In this document: one piece after another, positions 43,921 to 56,015 of the stretch
Numbering within the stretch: the stretch's first letter is position 1
How the letters are laid out: each line of letters opens with the position of its first letter
Source of the DNA: Granulicella mallensis
Lineage (GTDB): Bacteria > Acidobacteriota > Terriglobia > Terriglobales > Acidobacteriaceae
Assembly: GCF_014203225.1 (NCBI RefSeq)
Contig: NZ_JACHIO010000018.1
Location: 62,001-126,000, forward strand
Direction of reading: 5' to 3'
Length of the DNA: 64,000 bases
The notes under the pieces: generated by a model
What the model was told of the DNA's origin: nothing
Database searches by the model: none
What the model saw: the letters and a program-made list of their open reading frames with translations, nothing else
Made by a program: the position numbers and the translations under genes

Positions 43921-45957
43921 ATGCTCCAACTCTCCGGCGCCGGCAAACGATTCGGCCAAAAACTCCTCTTTGATGACGTCAACTGGCTCATTACCCCCAA
44001 TGAGCGCACCGGCCTGGTCGGTGGCAACGGCACGGGCAAATCCACGCTGCTCAAGATCCTCTCCGGCATGGAGTCGCTCGACTACGGCCAGCGCACCCAC
44101 GTCCGGGGCATGACGCTCGGCTATCTGCCGCAGGACGGCCTCGCGCTCTCCGGCCGCTCCGTCTTCGAGGAGTGTCTCTCAGTCTTCGACGAGCTCCGCG
44201 ACATGGAGAAGGAGTCCGAAGCGCTGACGCACATCCTCTCCGATGCCGACCCCAAGTCACGCGAGTACGCCGCTGCGGCCGACCGCTACTCCGAGATCGC
44301 CGACCATCTGCACGTGCACGACATCTACACGCTGGACGCGCAGGTAGGCGCGGTGCTCGGCGGCCTGGGCTTCTCGAAGGAAGACTGGCAGCGCCGGACG
44401 GAGGAGTTCTCCGGCGGTTGGCAGATGCGCATCGCGCTGGCCAAGCTGCTGCTGCAGAAACCTTCGCTGCTGCTGCTCGACGAGCCGACGAACCATCTCG
44501 ATCTCGAATCGCGCAACTGGCTCGAAGACTACCTGCACAACTACGAGAACGCCTTCATCCTGATCTCGCACGACCGCTACTTCCTCGACGTCACGGTGAA
44601 CAAGATCGTCGAAGTCTGGAACAAGCGGATGCACGTGTACCACGGCAACTACGAGAAGTACCTGACGCTGAAGGAAGAGCGCCGCGCGCAGATCATGGCC
44701 GCGTACAAGAACCAACGCGACCGCATCGAAGCCCTCGAAGCCTTCATCAACCGCTTCCGCGCCCAGGCCACCAAGGCCAAGCAGGTGCAGTCGCGCATCA
44801 AGGAGTTGGAGAAGATCGAGCGCATCGAAGTGCCGGAAGAAGAGGCGACGATCCACTTCAAGTTCCCGCAACCGCCCGCCAGCGGCCGCACCGTGATCGA
44901 GGTCACCAACCTGACCAAGCACTACGGCGAAAAGCGTGTGCTCGACAATGTGAGCTTCACCATCGAACGCGGCGACCGCATCGCGCTCGTCGGCGCGAAC
45001 GGCGCGGGCAAATCGACGATGATTCGCATGCTCTCCGGTCTGGAAGAGGCCACGAGCGGAACCCTTCGGCTCGGTCACAACGTGCTGGCCGACTACTTCG
45101 CGCAGGACCAGTACAAGGTGCTCGACGGCAACGCCGAGATGCTCGACGACATCACCGGCTCCAACCCGCGCGTCGACGTAGTCACACTGCGCTCGCTGCT
45201 GGGCTGCTTCATGTTCACCGGCGACGACGTCTTCAAGAAGCTCGGCGTGCTCTCCGGCGGAGAGCGCAACCGCTACGCGATGGCCAAGATGCTGGTCTCA
45301 CCCGCGAACTTCCTGCTGCTCGACGAGCCGACGAACCATCTCGATCTTCGCGCCAAAGATGTTTTGTTGGATGCCATCCGCGAGTTCAGCGGCACAGTCA
45401 TCTTCGTCTCGCATGATCGTTACTTCATCGACGGTCTGGCTACGCGCGTCTTCGAGGTCGAAGACCGCCGCGTCCATATCTATCCCGGCAACTACGAGGA
45501 CTACCTCTTCCGCAAGGGCGGCGGCATCCCCACGAACACCGCCGAGGCCAAGGCCAAGCTCACCACGGATACCGCAACCAACTCCCACATCGACGCGGCC
45601 ACGGGCATGTTCAAACCCGTCAAGCAGGCAGGCAGTGCCGTGCCGGAGACTGGTACCAGCACGCACGAGCTGGAAGGCTCGCTGGCTCCTGTGACGGCGA
45701 CACCCAAGACCAATGTCAAGCGCCTGAACCCCATCAAGCTGAAGCAGCTCGAAGACCGTGTAGCCACTATCGAGAACGAACTTCCCGACCTCGAGGCCCG
45801 CATTCTGGCAGCCGAACAACAGCAGGCTGCGTTCACAACAGCAGAGGCTGCACGAGCGATTGCTACGGAGCTCGATACCCTCCGCGAACAGCACGCCGCA
45901 CGAACGGCAGAGTGGGAAGAACTGGCGATGCAGTTGGAAGAACAGACTACGGCCTGA
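43921..45957 (+). CDS. ABC-F family ATPase (Uup/EttA-like)
   Basis: 678 residues, soluble, two ABC domains. Domain 1: Walker A GGNGTGKST (about 35-43), signature FSGGW, Walker B LLLLDEPTNHLD. Domain 2: Walker A GANGAGKST (about 360-368), signature LSGGE, Walker B LLLDEPTNHLD. The linker between them (about 235-300) is the charged ABC-F arm (QRDRIEALEAFINRFRAQAT). A C-terminal coiled coil at about 600-678 (KLKQLEDRVATIENELPDLE) recalls the Uup DNA/ribosome-binding tail. No membrane domain, so it is a translation factor type and not a transporter. Confidence 0.93.
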   Translation: MLQLSGAGKRFGQKLLFDDVNWLITPNERTGLVGGNGTGKSTLLKILSGMESLDYGQRTHVRGMTLGYLPQDGLALSGRSVFEECLSVFDELRDMEKESEALTHILSDADPKSREYAAAADRYSEIADHLHVHDIYTLDAQVGAVLGGLGFSKEDWQRRTEEFSGGWQMRIALAKLLLQKPSLLLLDEPTNHLDLESRNWLEDYLHNYENAFILISHDRYFLDVTVNKIVEVWNKRMHVYHGNYEKYLTLKEERRAQIMAAYKNQRDRIEALEAFINRFRAQATKAKQVQSRIKELEKIERIEVPEEEATIHFKFPQPPASGRTVIEVTNLTKHYGEKRVLDNVSFTIERGDRIALVGANGAGKSTMIRMLSGLEEATSGTLRLGHNVLADYFAQDQYKVLDGNAEMLDDITGSNPRVDVVTLRSLLGCFMFTGDDVFKKLGVLSGGERNRYAMAKMLVSPANFLLLDEPTNHLDLRAKDVLLDAIREFSGTVIFVSHDRYFIDGLATRVFEVEDRRVHIYPGNYEDYLFRKGGGIPTNTAEAKAKLTTDTATNSHIDAATGMFKPVKQAGSAVPETGTSTHELEGSLAPVTATPKTNVKRLNPIKLKQLEDRVATIENELPDLEARILAAEQQQAAFTTAEAARAIATELDTLREQHAARTAEWEELAMQLEEQTTA

Positions 45958-46087
45958 TGTTGCTCATTTTTAATGACAGTTTCACCATCACGAGGAATGA
46001 GCGGACAGATATGCCCGCGACAGAGTACGAAGTCACAATTGGCTGGAAAATTGAGGCTGGCTCAGGTCCACTGAACTCAGCACAACT

Positions 46088-46735
46088 CTAAGCCCCAAAG
46101 GGGCGACGCTATCCCAGCCCAGGGCGTAGCCCTGGGTCGTGACGTAGAGAAAAGACAGAGGGCTGAAAGCCCGATCTATCCTTTCACCATGGCACAGTCG
46201 CTCTCTTACCTACTCATCCACATCATCTTCAGCACTAAAGACCGCACACCCATCCTCGATGCCAAGATACGGCCAGAACTTCACGCTTATCTCGCCACCG
46301 TGGCCCGCAACGCGGACTGCGAATGCTATCGAGTGGGAGGTGTCGCAGACCACGTCCACCTCGCTATTCGCCTCTCTCGAACGATTACAATCTCGCAACT
46401 TGTAATGGAACTGAAGGCTTCATCCTCAAAATGGCTCAAAGTACAATCGTCCACCTTGGCTCATTTCACATGGCAGGCTGGATACGGCGCGTTCTCCGTC
46501 GGACCTTCGGATTTGGAAGTATTGCGAAGCTACATCGATACTCAGGAAGAACATCACCGAACCCGCACGTTTCAGCAGGAATATCTAACCTTCCTCAAGA
46601 AATACGGCATTGAATACGATGAACGGTATATCTGGGATTGAACGATAGATCGGGCCTTCAGCCCTCTAGCACTATTGGCCCTGTAACCCAGGGCTACGCC
46701 CTGGGCTGGGATAGCGTCGCCCCTTCGGGGCTTAG
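46088..46735 (+). mobile_element. IS200-like element with long terminal palindromes (family F, autonomous)
   Basis: 648 bp. Outer inverse arms of 50 bases (CTAAGCCCC at one end, GGGGCTTAG at the other; one mismatch) each contain CCCAGGGCGTAGCCCTGGG. Inner inverse pair GAGGGCTGAAAGCCCGATCTATC-like lies near 46162-46183 and 46646-46669. A single tyrosine transposase gene lies within. The layout is that of an IS200/IS605-type or REP-associated tyrosine transposase unit, in which subterminal hairpins are the recognition sites. The 195-bp relative at 41134-41328 lacks the gene. Confidence 0.82.
46189..46641 (+). CDS. IS200-like Y1 transposase (HUH/REP-associated type)
   Basis: 150 residues. HUH motif at 55-57 in VADHVHLAIRL and the catalytic tyrosine Y99 in WQAGYGAFSVG, followed by the YIDTQEEHHRTRTFQQEY helix. 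It should cut and join single-stranded DNA at hairpins through a 5'-phosphotyrosine link. Length is normal for Y1 TnpA. No tnpB gene accompanies it. Framed by the inverted repeats of the element at 46088-46735. Confidence 0.9.
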   Translation: MAQSLSYLLIHIIFSTKDRTPILDAKIRPELHAYLATVARNADCECYRVGGVADHVHLAIRLSRTITISQLVMELKASSSKWLKVQSSTLAHFTWQAGYGAFSVGPSDLEVLRSYIDTQEEHHRTRTFQQEYLTFLKKYGIEYDERYIWD

Positions 46736-46898
46736 TTCGATACCAACCTCACCGTCGAATGGCCCGCTTACGATCGCGGCCTTTGGAATGTGGCTTTCGA
46801 ACTAAATCGCTATTTTGTGAATACGCTATTCCGCTCGTGTTCATACTCTCACCTCATGCCTCTTGCTTCGGTAACATGGATGCAAGTAGGAGAACCTC

Positions 46899-47822
46899 AT
46901 GCGCATTCTCATCGTCGGAGCCGGAGCTGTTGGCGGTTACTTTGGAGCACGGCTCGCCGCTGCTGGTCGTGATGTCACCTTTCTCGTCCGTGCCGGTCGC
47001 GCCGAACAATTGCGCCGCACAGGGCTGGTCGTCAAGAGCCCCCATGGCGACCTCGCGATGCAGCCGAAGCTGCTGCTCGCCTCCGAGATCGTCGAGCCCT
47101 TCGACCTCATCGTGCTCAGCACGAAGGCCTACTCGCTCGACGCGGCCATTCAGGACTTTGCGCCCGCCGTCGGCGCGCAGACCATGATCCTTCCGCTGCT
47201 CAACGGCATGCGCCATTTTGATATCCTCGTCGCGCGCTTCGGGGAGAGCGCCATTCTTGGCGGCTCGACCCGCATCGTCTCCGATCTCAGTCCCGAAGGC
47301 CATGTCCTCCAGTTCGGGCCGTGGCACGACATGGTCTTCGGTGAGCGCGACAAGAGTGTCACCCCGGGCATCGAGGCCCTGGGCGCTACACTGCAGGGCT
47401 GCGGCTTCCCAACCATGCTTTCGCCCGACATCCTGGCCTCTCTGTGGATGAAGTGGACGATGCTTTCAAGCCTTGCCGGCACCACCTGCCTGCTGCGCGG
47501 GACGATCGGAGAGATCGAAGCCGCTGCAGGCGGCGTGGAGACTGTGCGCGCTATCATCGCCGAATCGGCAGCCATTTCGGCAGCCAACGGCTATCCGCAG
47601 AAGCCGGACTTTCTAGAGCAACACACCGCCCGCATGACCGAACCGGGCTCCGCGCTCACGGCCTCCATGTTTCGGGATCTGCAAAAGGGTGCACCGGTAG
47701 AGGCCGACCACATCCTTGGAGACTTCCTCGCCCGAGGCCGCGCTCATGGCGTCGCAGCACCGCTGCTAGAAGCTGCGTATGTGCAACTGAGTATTTATTC
47801 GGCCTCGTTATCCCCGAAGTAA
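46899..47822 (+). CDS. panE: Ketopantoate reductase family protein
   Basis: 307 residues. The N-terminal Rossmann motif GAGAVGGYFGARLA (residues 7-20) binds NADPH. LPLLNGMRH (around 98-106) and the catalytic Lys in LWMKWTMLSSLAGTTCLLR (around 183-201) match PanE/ApbA, which reduces 2-dehydropantoate to pantoate for coenzyme A synthesis. Many paralogues exist with other substrates, so the symbol is given as the family name. AGGAG lies seven bases before the ATG. Confidence 0.85.
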   Translation: MRILIVGAGAVGGYFGARLAAAGRDVTFLVRAGRAEQLRRTGLVVKSPHGDLAMQPKLLLASEIVEPFDLIVLSTKAYSLDAAIQDFAPAVGAQTMILPLLNGMRHFDILVARFGESAILGGSTRIVSDLSPEGHVLQFGPWHDMVFGERDKSVTPGIEALGATLQGCGFPTMLSPDILASLWMKWTMLSSLAGTTCLLRGTIGEIEAAAGGVETVRAIIAESAAISAANGYPQKPDFLEQHTARMTEPGSALTASMFRDLQKGAPVEADHILGDFLARGRAHGVAAPLLEAAYVQLSIYSASLSPK

Positions 47823-47892
47823 GCCGACCGGCAAGAATCCGGTAAGCCACGGAATGACGACCTGCACTTCGTCGTACGCGAAAAGAAACCGT

Positions 47893-49149
47893 TTATGTCG
47901 CAGCGGACTCCTGTGCCACGACAACCGCTTCTTGAGCTGTCTCGTCCTTCGTCACCGCATGCGCCAAAGCAGATCGCTGATGCATAAACTTGACTTCGAC
48001 GTTGTGGTACAGCAGCGTCGCCAGACAGGTCGTCGCGATACCGACCACGCCAATCAAGCCCCAATATCGCAGCGGAGAGAGAGAGACAATCGGGACCCAA
48101 TGGTCCAATCCGTGCGAGAGCACGTACAGCACAATGCCATGCGTCAGGTAGAAGCTGTAGCTTACCGTTCCCAGCAGGAACACCCCACGCAGCGAAAGGA
48201 AACCGAAGAAGTCGTTTCCTGCCGCCACAAAGGCAAAAAAGACAATCACAAACAAGAACTGCGGCGCATCGTAGTACTTCACCTTCAAAAGCATGGGAGC
48301 CGCCAGGCACAGCAGAGCGATGGGAGTCCACCGCCTCTGCCGCAGCACGGCAAGCCACTCCGGGGGGCATGTCTTGAACACGAACGCCAGCAACAACCCC
48401 AATCCAAAGCCAAAGCCGAAGAGGAGATCGAGGAAGAGCACGCCCAGCGCAACAGGGCTGGTTGTGTGAGGGTCGGAAGACATTCGGACGCCACGCAACG
48501 CCAGTGCAGCGTAGATGGCCAGCGCCGCTCCGACCCCGATCAGAATGCGATATCCCTTGAAGATGCGGTACAGCACGGGCAGCATCAGGTAAAAGAGGAT
48601 CTCAAGAAACAACGTCCACGTTACGGAGGCGTTGATGTTTGGCACATCCTTCAGCCCGTTCATCGTTGGCGTAGGAATGAATACGAGCCACATCAGTAAC
48701 TGCCCCAGAAACGTCAGCGGAGAGATGAGAATACGGAAGTGTGTGCGGACCAGGACCACCAACACGATCAACAGCGCCGAAACATAGTATGCCGGGGCCA
48801 GCCGGCGAAGGCGCTTTAGCAGGAAGCTGCCGTACCCTCCCACCCCATTATTTGCCAGGCATTTCGACCAGAACAGAAATGCGCTCATGAAGAAGAACAT
48901 CTCAACCGATTCCGTTCCGGCATAGGAAAAGAAAGCCGACGGTGGCGGGTCCCACTTTCCTGTTTTGAAGGAAAAATACGAGACCAGAGCATGACAGGAC
49001 AGCACGCTGACCGCCAGCAGCCCGCGCAGCGACTCCAGCGGAACGTTCAACTTCTTTGCATCCTGCCTGGTACCGCGCGACAATAGCGTCGCAACCCCAA
49101 TCAAAAGACCAATCAAAACAAAATAAAATGCAGGAGAAGTGATTGCCAT
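47893..49149 (-). CDS. Acyltransferase 3 family membrane protein
   Basis: 418 residues with ten or more hydrophobic segments. The acyltransferase-3 (OafA/YrhL-like) start is VPLESLRGLLAVSVLSCHAL (around 36-55), which carries the key RG-x-AV and catalytic His. SVEMFFFMSAFLFW and LKRLRRLAPAYYVS follow. Such enzymes O-acylate cell-envelope sugars. ATG 49149 has AAAGGA nine bases upstream; an upstream start at 49200 would add 17 polar residues. Convergent with panE. Confidence 0.9.
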   Translation of the reverse strand: MAITSPAFYFVLIGLLIGVATLLSRGTRQDAKKLNVPLESLRGLLAVSVLSCHALVSYFSFKTGKWDPPPSAFFSYAGTESVEMFFFMSAFLFWSKCLANNGVGGYGSFLLKRLRRLAPAYYVSALLIVLVVLVRTHFRILISPLTFLGQLLMWLVFIPTPTMNGLKDVPNINASVTWTLFLEILFYLMLPVLYRIFKGYRILIGVGAALAIYAALALRGVRMSSDPHTTSPVALGVLFLDLLFGFGFGLGLLLAFVFKTCPPEWLAVLRQRRWTPIALLCLAAPMLLKVKYYDAPQFLFVIVFFAFVAAGNDFFGFLSLRGVFLLGTVSYSFYLTHGIVLYVLSHGLDHWVPIVSLSPLRYWGLIGVVGIATTCLATLLYHNVEVKFMHQRSALAHAVTKDETAQEAVVVAQESAAT

Positions 49150-49334
49150 GAGTCGTTCCTTTGTAGTTCGGTGCAGAATGAGCGTACCAGCCAAACACAC
49201 TTCTGCACTCTATAAATGAATTTTTTTTAACTTCTTCACGCTCCCCCATCAGAAACCTGCCCAGGCCAAGGACGCCTCACCTCGCCTGGCACGTTATACC
49301 CGTGGGTGTTACGCTCAACGGATCGCTCTCAGCC

Positions 49335-49760
49335 ATGCCACAACCAACGCAGAAACGTACCGACTACTCCGGCACGCCGTTGCCGCGCAAGCTAGGTATT
49401 CTGCCGACAACCCCGGAACCGCGTGAAGTGGCTCTGCTGGCTGCGCCCGAAGGCTTCGAGCAGACACTGGGCGAGTTGCCTTCTTCCGTGCGCCTGAGCA
49501 CACGCCTCACCGCGAAGACGTTCCTTGCGCTCTGCTTCATCCGATCGCTCGCCGATCTCGAAGCCACGGTGGACATCCTCGCCACGCAGCTGCCGGAGGG
49601 TTCCTCCGCATGGATCATTCATCCCAAAGCCGTGCATAAACCGGGTTTCAACCAGAATCACGTTCGCGACACCGCGCTCGCACGCGGCCTGGTGGACTAT
49701 AAAGTCTGCTCCGTGAGCGAGGATTGGTCGGGGTTGAAGTTTGCACGCCGGAAGGCCTAG
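49335..49760 (+). CDS. DUF3052 family protein
   Basis: 141 residues. N-terminal YSGTPLPRKLGI and the SSAWIIHPKAVHKPGFNQNHVRDTAL segment are DUF3052 features. Function of the family unknown; no membrane segment or catalytic motif seen. The start at 49335 (MPQPTQKRT) fits the family N-terminus better than 49302. It lies 92 bases before the PEP carboxylase gene on the same strand. Confidence 0.85.
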   Translation: MPQPTQKRTDYSGTPLPRKLGILPTTPEPREVALLAAPEGFEQTLGELPSSVRLSTRLTAKTFLALCFIRSLADLEATVDILATQLPEGSSAWIIHPKAVHKPGFNQNHVRDTALARGLVDYKVCSVSEDWSGLKFARRKA

Positions 49761-49852
49761 CAGCCTGACTCAGAAACAAAGGTTAGAAACAAAAGCAGGG
49801 ACAACCGCCGGTCGATCTCTCTAAGTCATGCAACGGCATTGCATAATTAACT

Positions 49853-52729
<2,877 letters not shown>

Positions 52730-52741
52730 TTTAAACAAATC

Positions 52742-52795
52742 TTTAATGCAGAGAGCGCCGAGGTTTCGCGAAACCTCGGCGCTCTCTGCATTAAA
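52742..52795. repeat. Perfect 54-bp palindrome
   Basis: Two 27-base arms (TTTAATGCAGAGAGCGCCGA plus GGTTTCG) meet at 52768/52769 without a spacer and without mismatch. It begins 12 bases after the ppc stop and ends 18 bases before the next start codon. It may act as a terminator or mRNA 3' stabiliser, but there is no T-run after the stem. Confidence 0.9.
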
Positions 52796-52813
52796 AGCGA
52801 TACACTTCCGCAC

Positions 52814-53935
52814 ATGGCTCGCTTGCTCGCACTTGTCACGCTCCTCGCTGCTTCCGTCACAGCCTTCGCACAACAGCCGTCTACACACCAGGTCAATCCT
52901 GACGGCTCTATCACCTTCCGTTACGACGATCGCTCGGCCACCAAAGTCGCTCTTACGATCGACGCCTTCCCCAAGCCCCTGCCTCTCACACGCGACGAGA
53001 ACGGCCTCTGGTCCGTTACGACAGCAGTGCTCCCTCCGGAGATCTACGGCTACACCTTCGTGGTCGATGGAACGCCCAAGCTTGATCCCGCCAACTCCAA
53101 CGTGCGTCCGAACTATGTCTCGTTCAGCAATAACGTCACCGTGCCCAGCACTCCGCCGGCACCGTGGGAACTGACCGCCATTCCGCATGGCCGGGTCGAT
53201 CACCACATCTACACCACGCACATCGTCAAGAACCTCCCCGAAAATCAGAACGCCTACGTGGTCTACACCCCTCCCGGATATGACGCCAAACGCAAGGGCG
53301 GCTACCCCGTTCTCTATCTGTTGCATGGCTGGAGCGACAACGAAACCGGATGGACCGCGGTCGGCCATGCGGACCTGATCCTCGATTCCCTGATCGCCTC
53401 CGGAAAGGCTGTGCCGATGATCGTCGTGATGCCACTCGGGTATGGCGATCTTAGTTTTGTGAACAGCGGTTTCTCCGTCTGGAACGATAGCGCCAAGGTC
53501 GACGAGAACCTCTCGCTCTACTCCCAGGCGCTTGAGGCCGAGGTGATCCCTGCGGTCGAACACGAATACAACGTCGCTGCAGGCCGCAATCACCACGCCA
53601 TCGCAGGCCTCTCGATGGGAGGGCTGGAGAGCCTCACCATCGGCCTGAACCACCCCGACCAGTTTGCCTACGTCGGCGGGATGAGCTCTGCTCTGGAGGG
53701 CCGGCACTTCAACGAACACATCCCCGGTCTCGACGCTAAGAAAGCAAACCTGAGCCTGCTCTGGGTCGCCTGCGGCACCACCGACCACCTCATCGCGCCG
53801 AACCGCGAGTTCATAAGCTGGGCCAAGACAAAGGGCTTTGACGTGACCACTGTTGAGACTCCAGGAGCGCATACCTGGCTCACGTGGCGCGACAATCTCG
53901 GCAACTTTGCGCCGTTGCTGTTCCGGTCGAAGTAG
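52814..53935 (+). CDS. Exported esterase (Fes/feruloyl-esterase-like)
   Basis: 373 residues. Signal peptide MARLLALVTLLAASVTAFAQ. N-terminal immunoglobulin-like/CBM48-type domain at about 25-110 (YDDRSATKVALTIDAFPKPL; YGYTFVVDG). Then an alpha/beta-hydrolase domain of the enterochelin esterase/esterase-D group: HGWSDNETGW, nucleophile S267 in GLSMGG, D324 in GTTDHL, H353 in GAHTW. Probably a carbohydrate-acyl esterase acting outside the cytoplasm; substrate unknown. Confidence 0.9.
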   Translation: MARLLALVTLLAASVTAFAQQPSTHQVNPDGSITFRYDDRSATKVALTIDAFPKPLPLTRDENGLWSVTTAVLPPEIYGYTFVVDGTPKLDPANSNVRPNYVSFSNNVTVPSTPPAPWELTAIPHGRVDHHIYTTHIVKNLPENQNAYVVYTPPGYDAKRKGGYPVLYLLHGWSDNETGWTAVGHADLILDSLIASGKAVPMIVVMPLGYGDLSFVNSGFSVWNDSAKVDENLSLYSQALEAEVIPAVEHEYNVAAGRNHHAIAGLSMGGLESLTIGLNHPDQFAYVGGMSSALEGRHFNEHIPGLDAKKANLSLLWVACGTTDHLIAPNREFISWAKTKGFDVTTVETPGAHTWLTWRDNLGNFAPLLFRSK

Positions 53936-53957
53936 CGGTTGGAGCTATTCAAAACTT

Positions 53958-54172
53958 TTCATGGAGCGAGTCTCGTTAAGGGCACGGGTTTACCCGTGCC
54001 GTAGGACCCTGCCAGAAATTGGGCTTCAGCCCCTGAGGGAATGAGGCAGAGCGTCGGCGAGAATCTGTACCCAGGCAGAGGAAGACTTTACCTCAGCGGC
54101 TAAAGCCGCGTGCCACTGCGGACTTGTACGGCACGGGTAAACCCGTGCCCTTAACGAGACTCGCTCCATGAA
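53958..54172. repeat. Family G inverted-repeat element
   Basis: 215 bp with perfect 46-bp inverse arms (53958-54003 and 54127-54172; outer end TTCATGGAGCGAGTCTCGTT). Weaker similarity continues about 10 bases outward. Each arm contains the palindrome GGCACGGGTTTACCCGTGCC, and the middle holds GGGCTTCAGCCCC- and GGCTAAAGCC-type palindromes. Between convergent esterase genes; single copy in this window. Confidence 0.85.
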
Positions 54173-54225
54173 GAGTTTAGGAACAGCTTCTTTGGAACTG
54201 CTCCCTACTTCCTGTTTCCTGCTCT

Positions 54226-55905
54226 CTACGTCCCTGGCTGCACATACGGCACCTGCCCCAGATACCGCCGCTCTTTCCCGCGCGGATCGTCCTCGATCCG
54301 CGAAGGCAGATCGAAGATCATCGTCGCGCGTTGGCTGAGGTCGTACGCCGGCCACTGCGGGGCATGAGGGTTATTCGGATTGCCGTTGCGCGCGAAGGCG
54401 ATGTACGTCTCGCTGACGATCTCCACCATCTGTTGCGCCTGTGCCTTGTCGGCGTCGGAGCTGCCCACCATACCAGGCGATACCGCCACGTTATCGAAGG
54501 CCAAAGGAATATCCAGCGTGTGCGGCGCGCCGAAGCGTCCACCCTCCACCGGAGACTTCCAGTTCAACTGATAAACCCACGTGCGCGGCTGCGCGGCAGG
54601 ATCGGCAGCACGTTGTTCAGCTTCAATCACCTGTCCACGCCACGAGCGCGAGTCCGTCGTCACCGCAAAAAACACATCGCTGGCCGAGTACTCCGGATGC
54701 CACTCGCGATACTTCGCAATCACCTCCGGCACCGGCAGCGAAACTGTGTCGCTCTTCAGGTAGGGAGCATTCTTCTCCAGCGCGCCCGGCAAGGTCTCCC
54801 ACGTCAGGGAGAACAGCGCAGGTTGGCTACCGCCGATCAGCACACGTGTCTCATCGTGCATATTGCCCATGATCATCGGTACATCCACCGAGATCTTCGG
54901 ATCGGTCGGCGAGAACGGATCGACCGGAAGCGAGCGGCCGTCGGTCACCGGGCCGTAGTAACCACCAGAGTGCGTCGCGGCCTGCAGCGTCGCCGTGGGC
55001 ACTGTGCGCAGCACCTTCGCTACAGCTTCGGAAGTGGAGGTATCCAGTCCCAACACCTTGAGCACAGCTTTGGCGCGCTCCGAGGCATGTTCCGGCTGGG
55101 CTCCGGTCACCTGCTGGCCACTCATCGAGATCACGCGATGAAATAAGCCATGCGCCGGTGGCTGCGCCATCAGCGTTGCGCACTTGGCTCCGCCGCCAGA
55201 CTGCCCAAAGATCATCACACGGGAAGGATCGCCGCCAAACTCGACGATATTGTCGCGCACCCACTGCAACGCGAGCACGAGATCCAACTGCCCGGCGTTG
55301 CCTGAATCCTCAAAGCCCTGTCCCGGCAAGAGCTGTGCGAGATACAGATACCCAAAGAGGTTGAGCCGGTGATTCACCGTAACGACCACGACGTCGCCAC
55401 GCTTCGCCAGCCGAGCGCCGTCATACAGTGCCGCATTCACCGTACCGTTCGAGTACGCGCCGCCATGGATATAAAACATCACCGGCCGCTTCTTGCCATC
55501 GCGCAAACCCGGCGTCCACACGTTCAGGTGCAGACAGTCTTCACTCTCCGGCCCTTCGTCCGGCGGCAGATGATAGCCCGGCCTCTCCGCAATGGCAGCA
55601 GCATCCGCACGCCGGGGACGAGCCCCCGGAACCTGCGGAGCTCGTGGCCCCCACTCCAATGCATCGCGAACGTCGTCCCAGGGCACAGGAGGCTTCGGCG
55701 CAGCGAAGCGGGTCTGCGCGGTGTCCAGCCCATACGAGATGCCCTTGAAACAAACGATGCCTTCGCCCTCATCGCGGCCGCGCACCCTGCCCGCAGTCGT
55801 CTTCGCAACCAGTACATTCTTCGCCTTAGCCGCCAGCGCGCTGCGATCCAGCAATCCCACGGCCCCCAGCATCGCACCGCCGACCAGTACCTCACGCCTG
55901 TTCAT
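54226..55905 (-). CDS. Carboxylesterase/lipase family protein with Tat-like signal
   Basis: 559 residues of the para-nitrobenzyl esterase (type B carboxylesterase) group. N-terminus MNRREVLVGGAMLGAVGLL has paired Arg followed by a hydrophobic core, as in Tat substrates. Motifs: SEDCLHLNVWTP; oxyanion hole IHGGAY; nucleophile S236 in FGQSGGGAK; probable Glu in HDETR; catalytic His in GAPHTLDIPLAF. Length normal for the family. ATG 55905 is chosen for the signal sequence; the frame extends to 56052 without support. Confidence 0.9.
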   Translation of the reverse strand: MNRREVLVGGAMLGAVGLLDRSALAAKAKNVLVAKTTAGRVRGRDEGEGIVCFKGISYGLDTAQTRFAAPKPPVPWDDVRDALEWGPRAPQVPGARPRRADAAAIAERPGYHLPPDEGPESEDCLHLNVWTPGLRDGKKRPVMFYIHGGAYSNGTVNAALYDGARLAKRGDVVVVTVNHRLNLFGYLYLAQLLPGQGFEDSGNAGQLDLVLALQWVRDNIVEFGGDPSRVMIFGQSGGGAKCATLMAQPPAHGLFHRVISMSGQQVTGAQPEHASERAKAVLKVLGLDTSTSEAVAKVLRTVPTATLQAATHSGGYYGPVTDGRSLPVDPFSPTDPKISVDVPMIMGNMHDETRVLIGGSQPALFSLTWETLPGALEKNAPYLKSDTVSLPVPEVIAKYREWHPEYSASDVFFAVTTDSRSWRGQVIEAEQRAADPAAQPRTWVYQLNWKSPVEGGRFGAPHTLDIPLAFDNVAVSPGMVGSSDADKAQAQQMVEIVSETYIAFARNGNPNNPHAPQWPAYDLSQRATMIFDLPSRIEDDPRGKERRYLGQVPYVQPGT

Positions 55906-56015
55906 CCTGAACTCCCTGCTTCGCTGTTTGTAGTCGAAGAGATTTCTTCGCTCTGACAACTTAGATCTCCGGACTGACAACTTGCAAGTTCGGAGCGCGA
56001 ACAAAACAACAAACT

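Noticed and set aside
44172-45416. 414-codon frame overlapping the ABC-F gene on the same strand
   Set aside because: Arg/Ala-rich out-of-frame shadow of the ABC-F coding sequence.
46736-46898. Possible gene remnant before panE (frame reading TVEWPAYDRGLWNVAFELNR)
   Set aside because: Only about 60 codons, no start signal and no family match; more likely the panE upstream region.
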